Assembly: GCA_902476475.1 (NCBI GenBank)
Contig: CABSDO010000065.1
Coordinates: 1-11,644 of the forward strand
From: an uncultured Collinsella sp.
Lineage (GTDB): Bacteria; Actinomycetota; Coriobacteriia; Coriobacteriales; Coriobacteriaceae
DNA length: 11,644 nucleotides
Direction: 5' to 3'
In this document: positions 1 to 6,563 of the stretch, piece by piece
How the letters are laid out: every line of letters begins with the position of its first letter
Numbering within the stretch: the stretch's first letter is position 1
Translations under genes and position numbers: made by a program
The notes under the pieces: model-generated
Told to the model about the DNA's origin: nothing
Databases searched by the model: none
The model's input: the letters and a program-made list of their open reading frames with translations, nothing else

Positions 1-86
1 CAGCATCGCAAGCTAAGTCGATTGCCGCCAGCCTGTTCCTGCAGACATGGCTCGATCGTAAAAACGAGGAGGTTCAGCATGCCTAG
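1..86 (+). CDS. ruvX: RuvX/YqgF Holliday junction resolvase-like protein, C-terminal fragment
   Basis: The reading frame is open from the window edge (first full codon at 3) to a TAG at 84-86. Its last 27 residues contain KSIAASLFLQTWLDRK, which matches the C-terminal helix of the RuvX/YqgF family (a conserved pattern of paired alanines, then L-Q-x-W/Y-L-D). RuvX is an RNase H-fold nuclease linked to pre-16S rRNA 5' end processing and proposed to resolve Holliday junctions. The stop lies 8 bases inside the next gene, so mltG's ribosome binding site is within this coding sequence and the two are probably translationally coupled. ruvX next to mltG is a common bacterial arrangement and supports the call. 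Only the tail is visible, so the catalytic residues cannot be judged. Confidence 0.8.
   Translation, partial: ASQAKSIAASLFLQTWLDRKNEEVQHA
66..73 (+). promoter_or_regulatory. Ribosome binding site that fixes the mltG start
   Basis: GAGGAGGT lies 5 bases before the ATG at 79. The upstream in-frame ATG at 22 has no comparable site and would add 19 residues that overlap ruvX, so 79 is preferred. Confidence 0.85.
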
Positions 87-1449
87 CGCTTCCGATCCGC
101 GCCAGCCGAATCGCCAGGGGCAGCCCGCGCCGCGTCCTGTCCAGGCAGGTCAGCGCTCGGTGCAGCCGATGCCGCGTCCGGCTCAGCCCTGCTCGCATGC
201 GGCCCGCCCCGCCCAGCGAGCGACTCAGCAGCCAACTGCCCGTACGGCGCAGCCCACTGGCGGCACTCGTTTTAAGCAGCAGGCTTCTACGCAACGCGCA
301 CAGGCTCCTCAATCGCAGCCTCATGCGCATCACGCCCGCGGTTCGCATGGCGTTGCTCCGGCGACCCGCTCGAGCTACAACACGCATACTCGTCGCGGTG
401 CTCAAAAGAAGAGCTCTCCGGTTCCCATGATCATCGGCGTTGTGGCGGCGGTGCTTGCGCTTGTCGCGATCGTTTTCTTTGTCGTGCCGGCCGTCAAGGG
501 CTTCTTTGCCGGTGAGGATACGAAGGTCACGGCTGGTCAGCAGGTTACGGTAACCATTCCCGACGGTGCTTCGGGCGATACGATCGCCTCGATTCTCTCC
601 GAGAACCATATCGTCGAGAATCCCAAGGATTACTATGCGGCGGTGAAAAAGCTCAACGCCGATATGTCGCTCAAGCCTGGCACCTACTCGTTTACCACGC
701 TTATGGATGCGACGAAGGTCGTCCAGCAACTCATGGAGGGTCCCAACGCCGGATCCAATACGCTTACGATTCCAGAGGGTCTGACGGTAGATCAGGTAGC
801 CGACCGCGTGGCGCAGGCTTATGGCAGCATTGCTAAGGAAGACTTCCTTAGCCAGGCCAAGGCATCCTACTACGTAAATGACTATGGCTTCCTGAAGGAT
901 GCTGCGAACGATTCGCTTGAGGGCTTCCTGTTCCCTAAGACGTATTCGTTGGGCGATTCTCCCACGGCCGATGAAGTGATCCGCGCCATGCTCGACCAGT
1001 TTAAGGCCGAGTACAAGTCGCTCGACTTTGCCGGCTGCGAGGCCAAGATCAAGGAGCGCTACGGTGTGGAGATGTCAGACTACGACATCGTCAACCTTGC
1101 CTCCATCGTCGAGCGCGAGGGCCTCAATGCCGATCAGCGCGCGCATGTGGCCTCGGTGTTCTATAACCGTCTTGCCGGCAAGCTCGATGGCCTGCGTTAT
1201 CTCAACAGCGATGCGACCATGATGTATGTCACCGGTGGCGAGGTTACCGCCGACGACCTGCAAAGCGATAGCCCCTACAACACGTACAAGCACGAAGGCC
1301 TTCCGCCCACGCCCATCTGTTCTCCGTCGCTCGAGGCGCTCAAGGCTACCCTTGAGCCGACCGACTCCGACGACCTGTATTTCTACATTACGCAGGACGA
1401 GGAGTACTTCTCGCAAACCTATGAAGAGCATCAACAGTCTTGGAATTAG
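79..1449 (+). CDS. mltG: Endolytic peptidoglycan transglycosylase MltG (YceG-like)
   Basis: This 456-residue protein cleaves nascent glycan strands at the outer face of the membrane and is thought to set glycan length or terminate synthesis near the peptidoglycan polymerases. Residues 1-116 form a long low-complexity cytoplasmic segment rich in Pro, Gln, Ala, Arg and His. A single transmembrane helix follows at about 117-139 (starts MIIGVVAAVLA), then a LysM-like subdomain (about 150-220) and the YceG catalytic domain. The family motif ASIVEREG places the presumed catalytic Glu at residue 345, followed by HVASVFYNRL. The ending, with LPPTPI and FYITQDEEYFSQTYEEH, is typical. The fold core is family-sized, and the extra length comes from the N-terminal segment. 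The start is at 79 because of the strong ribosome binding site at 66-73. It overlaps ruvX and is followed after one base by the YqeG-like gene. Function is confident; the role of the N-terminal segment is unknown. Confidence 0.95.
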   Translation: MPSASDPRQPNRQGQPAPRPVQAGQRSVQPMPRPAQPCSHAARPAQRATQQPTARTAQPTGGTRFKQQASTQRAQAPQSQPHAHHARGSHGVAPATRSSYNTHTRRGAQKKSSPVPMIIGVVAAVLALVAIVFFVVPAVKGFFAGEDTKVTAGQQVTVTIPDGASGDTIASILSENHIVENPKDYYAAVKKLNADMSLKPGTYSFTTLMDATKVVQQLMEGPNAGSNTLTIPEGLTVDQVADRVAQAYGSIAKEDFLSQAKASYYVNDYGFLKDAANDSLEGFLFPKTYSLGDSPTADEVIRAMLDQFKAEYKSLDFAGCEAKIKERYGVEMSDYDIVNLASIVEREGLNADQRAHVASVFYNRLAGKLDGLRYLNSDATMMYVTGGEVTADDLQSDSPYNTYKHEGLPPTPICSPSLEALKATLEPTDSDDLYFYITQDEEYFSQTYEEHQQSWN

Positions 1450-1450
1450 C

Positions 1451-1948
1451 ATGAGGATTTTTAGCCCCAAACGATACGTTGCCTCGGTCGATCGCATCGA
1501 CCTTGATGCCCTGTGGGCCGACGGCAAACGCGCCATTCTGCTCGATCGCGATAACACCCTGGTGCCGCGCGACACCGAGCAGGTTCCCGCCGCGGTTTCC
1601 GCTTGGCTCGATGCCGCCCGCGCCAAAGGCTTTAAGCTGTGCATGGTGTCCAACAACTGGCATCGCGACCAGGTCATGAGCTCTGCACGCGAGCTGGGAC
1701 TCGAGGCCATCAGCCACGCCATGAAGCCGGCGCCGTTTGCCCTCAAGGCGGGTCTTAAGCGCCTCGGCGCCACGGCCGACGAGGCGGTGCTGATCGGTGA
1801 TCAGCTCTACACGGACGTGTGGAGCGGCAATTTTGCCGGCGTCGATACTATCCTGGTTAAGCCGCAGGCAACCCAGGACCTGTGGTACACGCAGATCTTC
1901 CGTATCTTTGAGCGCCGGGCCCTGCGCGACCTTCCCTGCGAGGAATAG
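1451..1948 (+). CDS. YqeG family HAD-type phosphatase
   Basis: The product is 165 residues, the usual size for the YqeG (HAD IIIA) family of small soluble phosphatases. Members have been linked to phosphatidylglycerophosphate phosphatase activity in some lineages, but the substrate here is not shown by the sequence. HAD motif I is LLDRDNTL with D32 as nucleophile and D34 as general acid. Motif II is VSNN (66-69). The motif III Lys is K92 in MKPAPFA, and motif IV is IGDQLYTD (115-122). All catalytic residues are present. The ATG at 1451 follows the mltG TAG by one base with no strong ribosome binding site, so translation is probably coupled to mltG. An in-frame ATG at 1421 would add ten residues, but its upstream GAGGAG is too far away, and family members begin close to the F-x-P region seen right after 1451. 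It sits between mltG and aroK in the same run. Confidence 0.88.
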   Translation: MRIFSPKRYVASVDRIDLDALWADGKRAILLDRDNTLVPRDTEQVPAAVSAWLDAARAKGFKLCMVSNNWHRDQVMSSARELGLEAISHAMKPAPFALKAGLKRLGATADEAVLIGDQLYTDVWSGNFAGVDTILVKPQATQDLWYTQIFRIFERRALRDLPCEE

Positions 1949-1956
1949 GTTTCGCC

Positions 1957-2490
1957 ATGTCTCAGCACATCAAACACGGCTGCGACCATATCTTCTTTAT
2001 CGGCTTTTTGGGCGCGGGCAAATCGACGCTTGCGCGCAACGTCGGCACTATGTTCAAGCGGCGTTTTATCGATACCGACCGCCTGGTCGTGCGCCGTTGC
2101 GGCAAGTCGGTAACCGAGATTTTTGAGACCGAGGGCGAGGATCGTTTTCGCGAGCTCGAGACCTCGGCGCTCCGTTCGCTCCAAAGCGAGCGCAGCCTGT
2201 TGGTTTCGTGCGGGGGCGGTATCGTCGAGACGCCGGTGAATATTGAGCTGATGCACGAAATGGGTACGTGCGTGTACCTCGAGGGCGACTTCGAGGATTC
2301 GATTCGCCAGATTCGTCGGTCCGACACGCGCCCCGATTTCCGTTCGCCCGAGCATGCCGCGCGCCTGTTTGAGCATCGTCGTCCGCTGTATCGCCACGCC
2401 GCCGATATTACCCTTGATATTCGCAACAAGTCCTTCGAGGACGTTTCCTACCTTTGTGCCGAGATGCTTTTGGAGCGTGGACTGCTATGA
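1957..2490 (+). CDS. aroK: Shikimate kinase
   Basis: The 177-residue cytosolic enzyme phosphorylates shikimate at the 3-hydroxyl with ATP, the fifth step of chorismate synthesis. The P-loop GFLGAGKS is at residues 16-23. The shikimate and Mg-binding DTD is at 39-41, FRELE with R65 at 64-68, and the glycine motif CGGG at 85-88. The lid arginine lies in RPDF (R125), and the C-terminal nucleotide-site arginine in HRRPLY (140-145). All expected functional residues are present, so this looks like an active enzyme. The ATG at 1957 follows GAGGAA at 1940-1945. The stop overlaps the next start in an ATGA arrangement (2487-2490), so it is coupled to the AroB-family gene. An intact AroK beside a degenerate AroB is notable. 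Confidence 0.95.
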   Translation: MSQHIKHGCDHIFFIGFLGAGKSTLARNVGTMFKRRFIDTDRLVVRRCGKSVTEIFETEGEDRFRELETSALRSLQSERSLLVSCGGGIVETPVNIELMHEMGTCVYLEGDFEDSIRQIRRSDTRPDFRSPEHAARLFEHRRPLYRHAADITLDIRNKSFEDVSYLCAEMLLERGLL

Positions 2491-3596
2491 TTCGCCGTCA
2501 ACTGATCAATTTCCAAAACCGCAGTGTCGATGTCCGCGTCGGATTGGGCGCGTTCGATGAGCTGCCGCGCATGTTTGCCTCGGCCGTGGGCAAGCCTAAG
2601 CGCGCGATGGTGGTTTGGAACGACGCCACATCCGAGCGTTTTGGTGAGGTCGTCGAGCATGCGCTGGTCGACGCCGGTTTTGCCGTGTCGCTGCTCGTCC
2701 TCGAGGTTTTGCCTGCTGGTGCCACGCTGGCCGACGCCGATGCTATCTTTGGCGCCCTGTCTGCCAACCGCATCACCTGCGACGATCTGGTTGTCGCTGT
2801 TGGCGATGCCGCAACCTGTTCGGTTGTTGGCTGGTGCGCCAACCAGTGGTGTGGCCGAACCGAGTGCGCGCTGCTGCCGACGACCTTCGACGCCATGCTC
2901 ACGGTCGCGACGGCCATGAAGCCGCTCGTCGCCTCGTTGGCCAATGCGCTTCCCGCTATCGCGTTCCGTCCCGAACCGGGCTTGGTTGTGTGTGACCTCG
3001 ACCTTGTTCGCGAGGCGGAACCCGAGGACCTCAAGTTCGGCTATGCGGTATTTGTTGGCACCATGCTTTCGAGCAGCAAGTCCCGCTGGAATCAGTTTAC
3101 TGAGACCGTCCCCGAGATTCTCGCGGGCGAGGAGGTCGCACTCGTCAATGCCGTTCAATGGTCTCAGACTGCCCGCAAGGACGTGCTGACGGCCACGAAC
3201 CCGAGCGCTCGCCATGCGCTCGATTTTGGCAAGACGGGGGAGCGCACCCTGCGCGCTTGCTTGGGCGATGCCGCTTCGCAGGTCCCTGCCTACCAGCTGT
3301 TGTCCGAGGGCATGCGCTTTGAGGCGCGCCTAGCACACGATGCCTGCGACTTCGATATCGACTATGTGTTTGATCTCGATGACTGCCTGGAGGACTTTGG
3401 CATCGAGGAGCTTGCCTTCGACTTGGAGCCTGCCGCATATATCGAGGAGTTCCGCAGACAGCAGTTTGTCCGCTCGAACCGCAGCATGTTGCCGCTGCCC
3501 GCGGCGCTCGGCGCCATTCGCCTAACGAGCGTCGAGGACGAGGTTCTTGAGCGCCATGCTCACGCCTACTTGGCTTCTCGTAAAGAACTTCTCTAA
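2487..3596 (+). CDS. aroB: AroB (3-dehydroquinate synthase) family protein, apparently without the catalytic site
   Basis: The 369-residue protein aligns along its whole length with 3-dehydroquinate synthase: the DDLVVAVG strand, LLPTT (129-133), VVCDLDLV (167-174), LDFGKTGE (245-252), SEGM (273-276) and a final LPLPAALGAIR (335-345). The active-site residues are not kept. The NAD motif GGGxxGD is replaced by GDAATCS (106-112). The DSSxGGK region is TVATAMK, with only the Lys (K145) retained. The zinc ligands are replaced: the Glu of GLAEVIK by V188, the His of GHTxGHA by K249 and the His of HGEAV by A268. The conserved DKK near the C-terminus is RQQ. The Lys of EVIK is also lost. Reading frame, length and codon bias are intact, so this is not a decaying pseudogene. 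The ATG at 2487 overlaps the aroK stop. It may be a non-catalytic partner, a regulator or an enzyme with a new substrate. The family call is confident; dehydroquinate synthase activity is doubtful. Confidence 0.85.
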   Translation: MIRRQLINFQNRSVDVRVGLGAFDELPRMFASAVGKPKRAMVVWNDATSERFGEVVEHALVDAGFAVSLLVLEVLPAGATLADADAIFGALSANRITCDDLVVAVGDAATCSVVGWCANQWCGRTECALLPTTFDAMLTVATAMKPLVASLANALPAIAFRPEPGLVVCDLDLVREAEPEDLKFGYAVFVGTMLSSSKSRWNQFTETVPEILAGEEVALVNAVQWSQTARKDVLTATNPSARHALDFGKTGERTLRACLGDAASQVPAYQLLSEGMRFEARLAHDACDFDIDYVFDLDDCLEDFGIEELAFDLEPAAYIEEFRRQQFVRSNRSMLPLPAALGAIRLTSVEDEVLERHAHAYLASRKELL

Positions 3597-3599
3597 GAT

Positions 3600-3628
3600 T
3601 TATTGACTTCCATCGTCTTTCGTATCAT
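3600..3628 (+). promoter_or_regulatory. Possible promoter upstream of the pepP leader
   Basis: Just after the aroB-like stop there is TTATTG at 3600-3605 (with TTGACT overlapping at 3603-3608) and TATCAT at 3623-3628. The first pair is spaced 17 bases and the second 14. Transcription from here would carry the whole 3634-3696 hairpin in the leader. This is pattern-based only. Confidence 0.35.
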
Positions 3629-3633
3629 GTTGA

Positions 3634-3696
3634 GGGGCGGGTTTTCAATCGGTTGCGGATCGCATGCGATTCCGTCGTTCGGTTGAGACCCGTCCC
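3634..3696 (+). promoter_or_regulatory. Long imperfect RNA hairpin in the aroB-pepP intergenic region
   Basis: The two halves fold into one rod of about 30 pairs. Positions 3634-3644 pair with 3686-3696 (11 pairs, two G-U). Positions 3646-3652 pair with 3679-3685 (7 pairs, two G-U). Positions 3656-3658 pair with 3672-3674, and the tip ATCGCATGCGAT (3659-3670) is a perfect palindrome. Every wobble position is G-U when read on the plus strand and would be A-C on the minus strand, so the structure suits plus-strand RNA. No U-tract follows, so it is a poor intrinsic terminator. It may be an attenuator, RNA-stability element or protein-binding leader for pepP, or a 3' end stabiliser for the aroK-aroB message. 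Confidence 0.6.
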
Positions 3697-3699
3697 GTC

Positions 3700-3705
3700 T
3701 ATATT
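3700..3705 (+). promoter_or_regulatory. Possible pepP -10 element
   Basis: TATATT lies 23 bases before the pepP start codon, with only a weak TTCGGT 16 bases upstream (3678-3683). It is an alternative to the promoter at 3600-3628. If it is used, the hairpin would lie upstream of the transcript. Confidence 0.3.
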
Positions 3706-3728
3706 GAGACAACAAGAAAGGAATCTGC

Positions 3729-4859
3729 ATGTCTGAGTTTGCTGCCGGTCCTGCCGGTCGTATCGAGCGTGTCCGTGCCCTGATGGTCGAGCGTGGCTAC
3801 GACGCCATCGTGGTGCGCGACGAGGCCAACCTTCGTTGGCTTACGGGCGTGAAGGGCGTCTTCGACTACACCTTCGAGTTCCCGCACGCTGCGTTTATTA
3901 CGGCCGACCAGTGCCTGTTCCACACCGACTCGCGCTACCTCAACAGCTTTGAGGAGAACACGCCAGCCGGCAGCCCCTGGGTCTACGACATGGATGAGGG
4001 CACCATCCCCGGTTGGGTCGCCGGCAAGATCGCGGCCAACAAATGCCGCGTCTGCGCTGTCGAGGACGATATGCAGATTAATTTCTACCAGGGTATTCAG
4101 CGCGGCCTGGAGGACCGTTCCGTCGCCTGTATGCTGCCGCTGATGCACGACGATATCCGCAAGATGCGCGCCATCAAGGACGCCGAGGAGATTGAGCTCA
4201 TGCGCCATGCGCAGTCGATCACCGATGCCGCCTTCCAGCACATGCTCGGCTTTATTAAGCCCGGTATGACCGAGAAGCAGGTACGCAACGAGCTCGAGAA
4301 CTTTATGTTCGCCAACGGTGCCGACAGCCTGGCCTTCGGTTCCATCGTCGCGAGCGGCCCCAACACCGCCAACCCGCATGCCGTGCCGAGCGACCGCGTG
4401 ATCGAGAAGGGCGATTTCGTTCTTATGGATTACGGCGCGGGCTATTGCGATTACCGCTCCGACATGACGCGCACTGTCGTGATGGGCGAGCCCACCCAGG
4501 AGCAGCTCGACCTGTACGCACTCGTGCGCCGTACGCACGAGGAGTGCGTCGCCGCCATCCATCCGGGCGTTGAGGGCAACGACATCTTTAAGCTTTCCAA
4601 GAAGATCATCGGCGATGCCGGCTATGGCGATTACTATAACCATGGCTTGGGTCACGGCGTGGGCATCGACATCCATGAGCTGCCCAACTTTAACCGCAGC
4701 AAGAATATCATCGAGGTCGGCTCGGTTATCACCATGGAGCCCGGCGTCTACCTGCCCGGCGTGGGCGGCGTGCGCCTGGAGGACTACGGCGTGGTCACCG
4801 AGAACGGCTATGAGCCCTTCACCAAGACCCCGCACGACATGCACGTTATCGACTGCTAG
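3729..4859 (+). CDS. pepP: M24 family aminopeptidase P / Xaa-Pro peptidase
   Basis: This 376-residue cytosolic metallopeptidase releases N-terminal residues that precede proline, or splits Xaa-Pro dipeptides. Residues 1 to about 140 form the creatinase-type N-terminal domain, and 150-370 the pita-bread catalytic domain. The five metal ligands are visible: D234 in MDYGAG, D245 in SDMTRT, H309 in HGLGHGVG, E337 in TMEPGVY and E351 in RLEDYG. The substrate histidines H217 (NPHAVP) and H316 (DIHE) are also present. Length matches the YqhT/PepQ-like group. The ATG at 3729 has GAAAGGAA at 3716-3723. Between the aroB-like gene and efp it occupies the place of yqhT in Bacillus. It appears to be its own transcription unit, with a leader upstream and a strong terminator downstream. 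The M24 call is sure; aminopeptidase versus dipeptidase cannot be told from sequence alone. Confidence 0.93.
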   Translation: MSEFAAGPAGRIERVRALMVERGYDAIVVRDEANLRWLTGVKGVFDYTFEFPHAAFITADQCLFHTDSRYLNSFEENTPAGSPWVYDMDEGTIPGWVAGKIAANKCRVCAVEDDMQINFYQGIQRGLEDRSVACMLPLMHDDIRKMRAIKDAEEIELMRHAQSITDAAFQHMLGFIKPGMTEKQVRNELENFMFANGADSLAFGSIVASGPNTANPHAVPSDRVIEKGDFVLMDYGAGYCDYRSDMTRTVVMGEPTQEQLDLYALVRRTHEECVAAIHPGVEGNDIFKLSKKIIGDAGYGDYYNHGLGHGVGIDIHELPNFNRSKNIIEVGSVITMEPGVYLPGVGGVRLEDYGVVTENGYEPFTKTPHDMHVIDC

Positions 4860-4882
4860 TTTACTTCAGTAGATAGTTTGGG

Positions 4883-4925
4883 GCGGGGCGTCCGGATTGA
4901 TTCGGACGCCCCGCGTTCTCTTTTT
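4883..4925 (+). terminator. Strong Rho-independent terminator after pepP
   Basis: A perfect 12-bp stem joins GCGGGGCGTCCG (4883-4894) to CGGACGCCCCGC (4903-4914) across an 8-base loop. GTTCTCTTTTT (4915-4925) follows. It is oriented for plus-strand transcription from pepP and separates it from efp. Confidence 0.93.
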
Positions 4926-4956
4926 ATGCGCTCGCCGCAGGCGCCGTCTGCAAGTG

Positions 4957-4962
4957 TATAAT
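4957..4962 (+). promoter_or_regulatory. Probable efp promoter, -10 element
   Basis: A consensus TATAAT sits 32 bases downstream of the pepP terminator and 57 bases before the efp start. No convincing -35 hexamer is seen at 16-18 bases spacing; the local sequence is GC-rich. A new promoter is expected here because the upstream terminator is strong. It would drive the efp-to-recN run. Confidence 0.6.
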
Positions 4963-5019
4963 TTCTGTCGTATGTAATTTGGACGCTTGTGCGTTCTGCC
5001 CATAACAAGAAAGGTCGCT

Positions 5020-5583
5020 ATGCCTACCATTTCCACCGCCGACTTCAAGAACGGCCTCGGTCTCCGCATCAAGGACAAGGTCTACACCATCGTCGAGTTC
5101 CAGCATGTCAAGCCGGGCAAGGGCGGCGCGTTTGTGCGCTACAAGACCCGCGACATCAAGAGCGGCCGCGTCGTCGAGAACACCTGCAACGCCGGCACCA
5201 AGTTCGAGAGCGTCATGCTCACCACCCGTGAGTTCCAGTACCTCTACAACGATGGCACCGACTACATCTTCATGGACAACGAGTCCTATGAGCAGGTTCC
5301 CGTTCCCGAGGACATGGTGGGCGAGAACTCCAAGTGGCTGCGCGAGAACGACATCTGCCAGCTGCTCTTCGCCGACGATGAGCTCATGGGCGTGACCCCG
5401 CCGATGTTCATCGAGACCACCATCGTCCAGACCGACCCGGGCTTTAAGGGCGACACCGTCCAGGGTTCCACCAAGCCGGCCACGATCGACACCGGCGCTG
5501 TCATCCAGGTCCCCATGTACCTCAACGAGGGCGAGGTCATCAAGGTTGACACCCGCGACGGCAAGTTCGTCTCCCGCGTCTAG
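5020..5583 (+). CDS. efp: Translation elongation factor P
   Basis: The 187-residue protein binds between the ribosomal P and E sites and relieves stalling on consecutive prolines. Length and all three beta-barrel domains are standard: a KOW-like N-terminal domain (about 1-63) and two OB-type domains (about 67-187). The tip loop is VKPGKGGAF with K34 at the position modified in many bacteria. LFADDELMGV and the C-terminal YLNEGEVIKVDTRDGKFVSR are family signatures. The ATG at 5020 is preceded by AAGAAAGG at 5007-5014. No EpmA/EpmB-type or deoxyhypusine-type modification gene is seen in the window. It is probably the first gene of the run ending with recN; the Asp23-family gene starts 24 bases after its stop. 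Confidence 0.97.
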   Translation: MPTISTADFKNGLGLRIKDKVYTIVEFQHVKPGKGGAFVRYKTRDIKSGRVVENTCNAGTKFESVMLTTREFQYLYNDGTDYIFMDNESYEQVPVPEDMVGENSKWLRENDICQLLFADDELMGVTPPMFIETTIVQTDPGFKGDTVQGSTKPATIDTGAVIQVPMYLNEGEVIKVDTRDGKFVSRV

Positions 5584-5607
5584 CAACCAACTCTTCTAGG
5601 AGGACTC

Positions 5608-5970
5608 ATGCCCCAGGAAATCAAGATTGACGGCATCGGCATTTCGCCCGATGTTCTGACCGCCATCGTCTCGCGCGCCGTGTCCGATGTCGAGGGCATC
5701 GCCTCCGTTGGCGTCAAGGACCTTGCCACCAACCTTGTCTCCATGATGCTCTCGTCCAAGGCCCCGGCTTCTGAGCCGGCGGTCGAGGCCGAGGTCGTCG
5801 GCGACAAGCTCGCACTCACCGTGCGCGTCGTGGTGTTCTTTGGCTATCCGTTCAAGAAACTCGCCGAGGCCGTTCGCGCTGCCGTGGTCGCCGCCATCGA
5901 TGCCCAGGTTGGCGTTGAGGTCGAGCGCGTTGACGTTTGCATCGACGGCCTCGTTTTCCCCAAGGAGTAA
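5608..5970 (+). CDS. Asp23/Gls24 family envelope stress response protein (YqhY-like)
   Basis: The 120-residue soluble protein has the DUF322 pattern. The N-terminal block ISPDVLTAIVSRAVSDVEGI (12-31) is followed by a variable loop. A beta strand LALTVRVVVFFGYP comes next, then an amphipathic helix with AEAVRAAVVAAID and a final VERVDVCIDGLVF. No signal peptide or membrane helix is present. In Bacillus the homologue yqhY lies between efp/accBC and nusB and has been connected to fatty acid synthesis control; Asp23 proper is membrane-associated through a partner. The role here is inferred only from synteny. A strong TAGGAGG (5597-5603) precedes the ATG at 5608. The gene ends four bases before the nusB start. 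Confidence 0.88.
   Translation: MPQEIKIDGIGISPDVLTAIVSRAVSDVEGIASVGVKDLATNLVSMMLSSKAPASEPAVEAEVVGDKLALTVRVVVFFGYPFKKLAEAVRAAVVAAIDAQVGVEVERVDVCIDGLVFPKE
5962..5967 (+). promoter_or_regulatory. Ribosome binding site supporting the nusB TTG start
   Basis: AAGGAG inside the end of the Asp23-family gene lies 6 bases before the TTG at 5974. No in-frame ATG exists before residue 77, which would remove half of the NusB domain, so the TTG start is well supported. Confidence 0.8.
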
Positions 5971-5973
5971 CCT

Positions 5974-6561
5974 TTGAGCCTTAAGGTTTATCGCGGGCGT
6001 ACGCTTGCCCGCAGTCAGGCGCTGCAGCTGCTGTTCCAGGCCGAGGCCACGGACAGCCCGCTCGAGCGCGTCCTCGAGGGTGATTTCCTGATCTCGAAGG
6101 GTCCCCTCGATCCCTATGCGCTGGAGCTGTGCCGAGGTGCCTACGAGCATATCGACCGCATCGACTGTGCTCTGCGCTCCGTTGCCAAGAACTGGGATCT
6201 TATGCGCATGCCCGGCGCCGACCGCAACCTGCTGCGTATCGCCGTTTACGAGATGCGTTTCCTCACCGACGAGGAGGTCTCGGACGCCATCGTGATCAAC
6301 GAGGCCGTTGAGCTTGCCAAGGCCTATGGCACCGACCAGTCCGCGTCGTTCGTCAACGGCGTGCTGGGTAAGATCGCTCGCAGCGAGGAGCTGCCGGGCG
6401 AGGACCTATACCAGGAGCTGCTGGCCGAGGATCGCGCTCGCGAGGAGGCACAGGCTGCCGAGGCTGCCGCTAAGGTTGCGGTTGCCCAAGCTGAGGCTGG
6501 TGCGCTGGCCGAGGATGCGGACGCTGCTGAGGCCGTCGAGGCCGACTCCGTCGAGGAGTAG
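5974..6561 (+). CDS. nusB: Transcription antitermination factor NusB, with an acidic C-terminal tail
   Basis: NusB binds boxA RNA together with S10 (NusE) and supports rRNA operon antitermination. The 195-residue product starts at TTG. The conserved all-helical core covers about residues 8-136: RTLARSQALQLLFQAE, W74 to R78 (WDLMR), DRNLLRIAVYEM (83-94), IVINEAVELAKAYG (106-119) and FVNGVLGKIA (126-135). NusB proteins are usually about 130-150 residues. Here residues 137-195 form an extra tail dominated by Ala, Glu and Asp, probably helical or disordered. The stop is 2 bases before the xseB start. Its place after the Asp23-family gene matches the yqhY-nusB pair in Firmicutes. Identity is secure; the tail's function is unknown. 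Confidence 0.94.
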   Translation: MSLKVYRGRTLARSQALQLLFQAEATDSPLERVLEGDFLISKGPLDPYALELCRGAYEHIDRIDCALRSVAKNWDLMRMPGADRNLLRIAVYEMRFLTDEEVSDAIVINEAVELAKAYGTDQSASFVNGVLGKIARSEELPGEDLYQELLAEDRAREEAQAAEAAAKVAVAQAEAGALAEDADAAEAVEADSVEE

Positions 6562-6563
6562 CC

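Noticed and set aside
22..78. A 19-residue longer N-terminus of MltG starting at 22
   Set aside because: There is no ribosome binding site, the sequence overlaps the ruvX end, and a strong site fits the ATG at 79.
2487..3596. The AroB-family gene as a decaying pseudogene
   Set aside because: The 369-codon frame has no stop or frameshift, family length, normal codon bias and translational coupling to aroK. Loss is concentrated in active-site residues, which suggests changed function rather than decay.
3699..4844. A 381-codon open frame on the minus strand opposite pepP
   Set aside because: It mirrors a gene with all five M24 metal ligands. The translation is His/Val/Asp-rich without family motifs, as expected for the antisense of a GC-rich gene.
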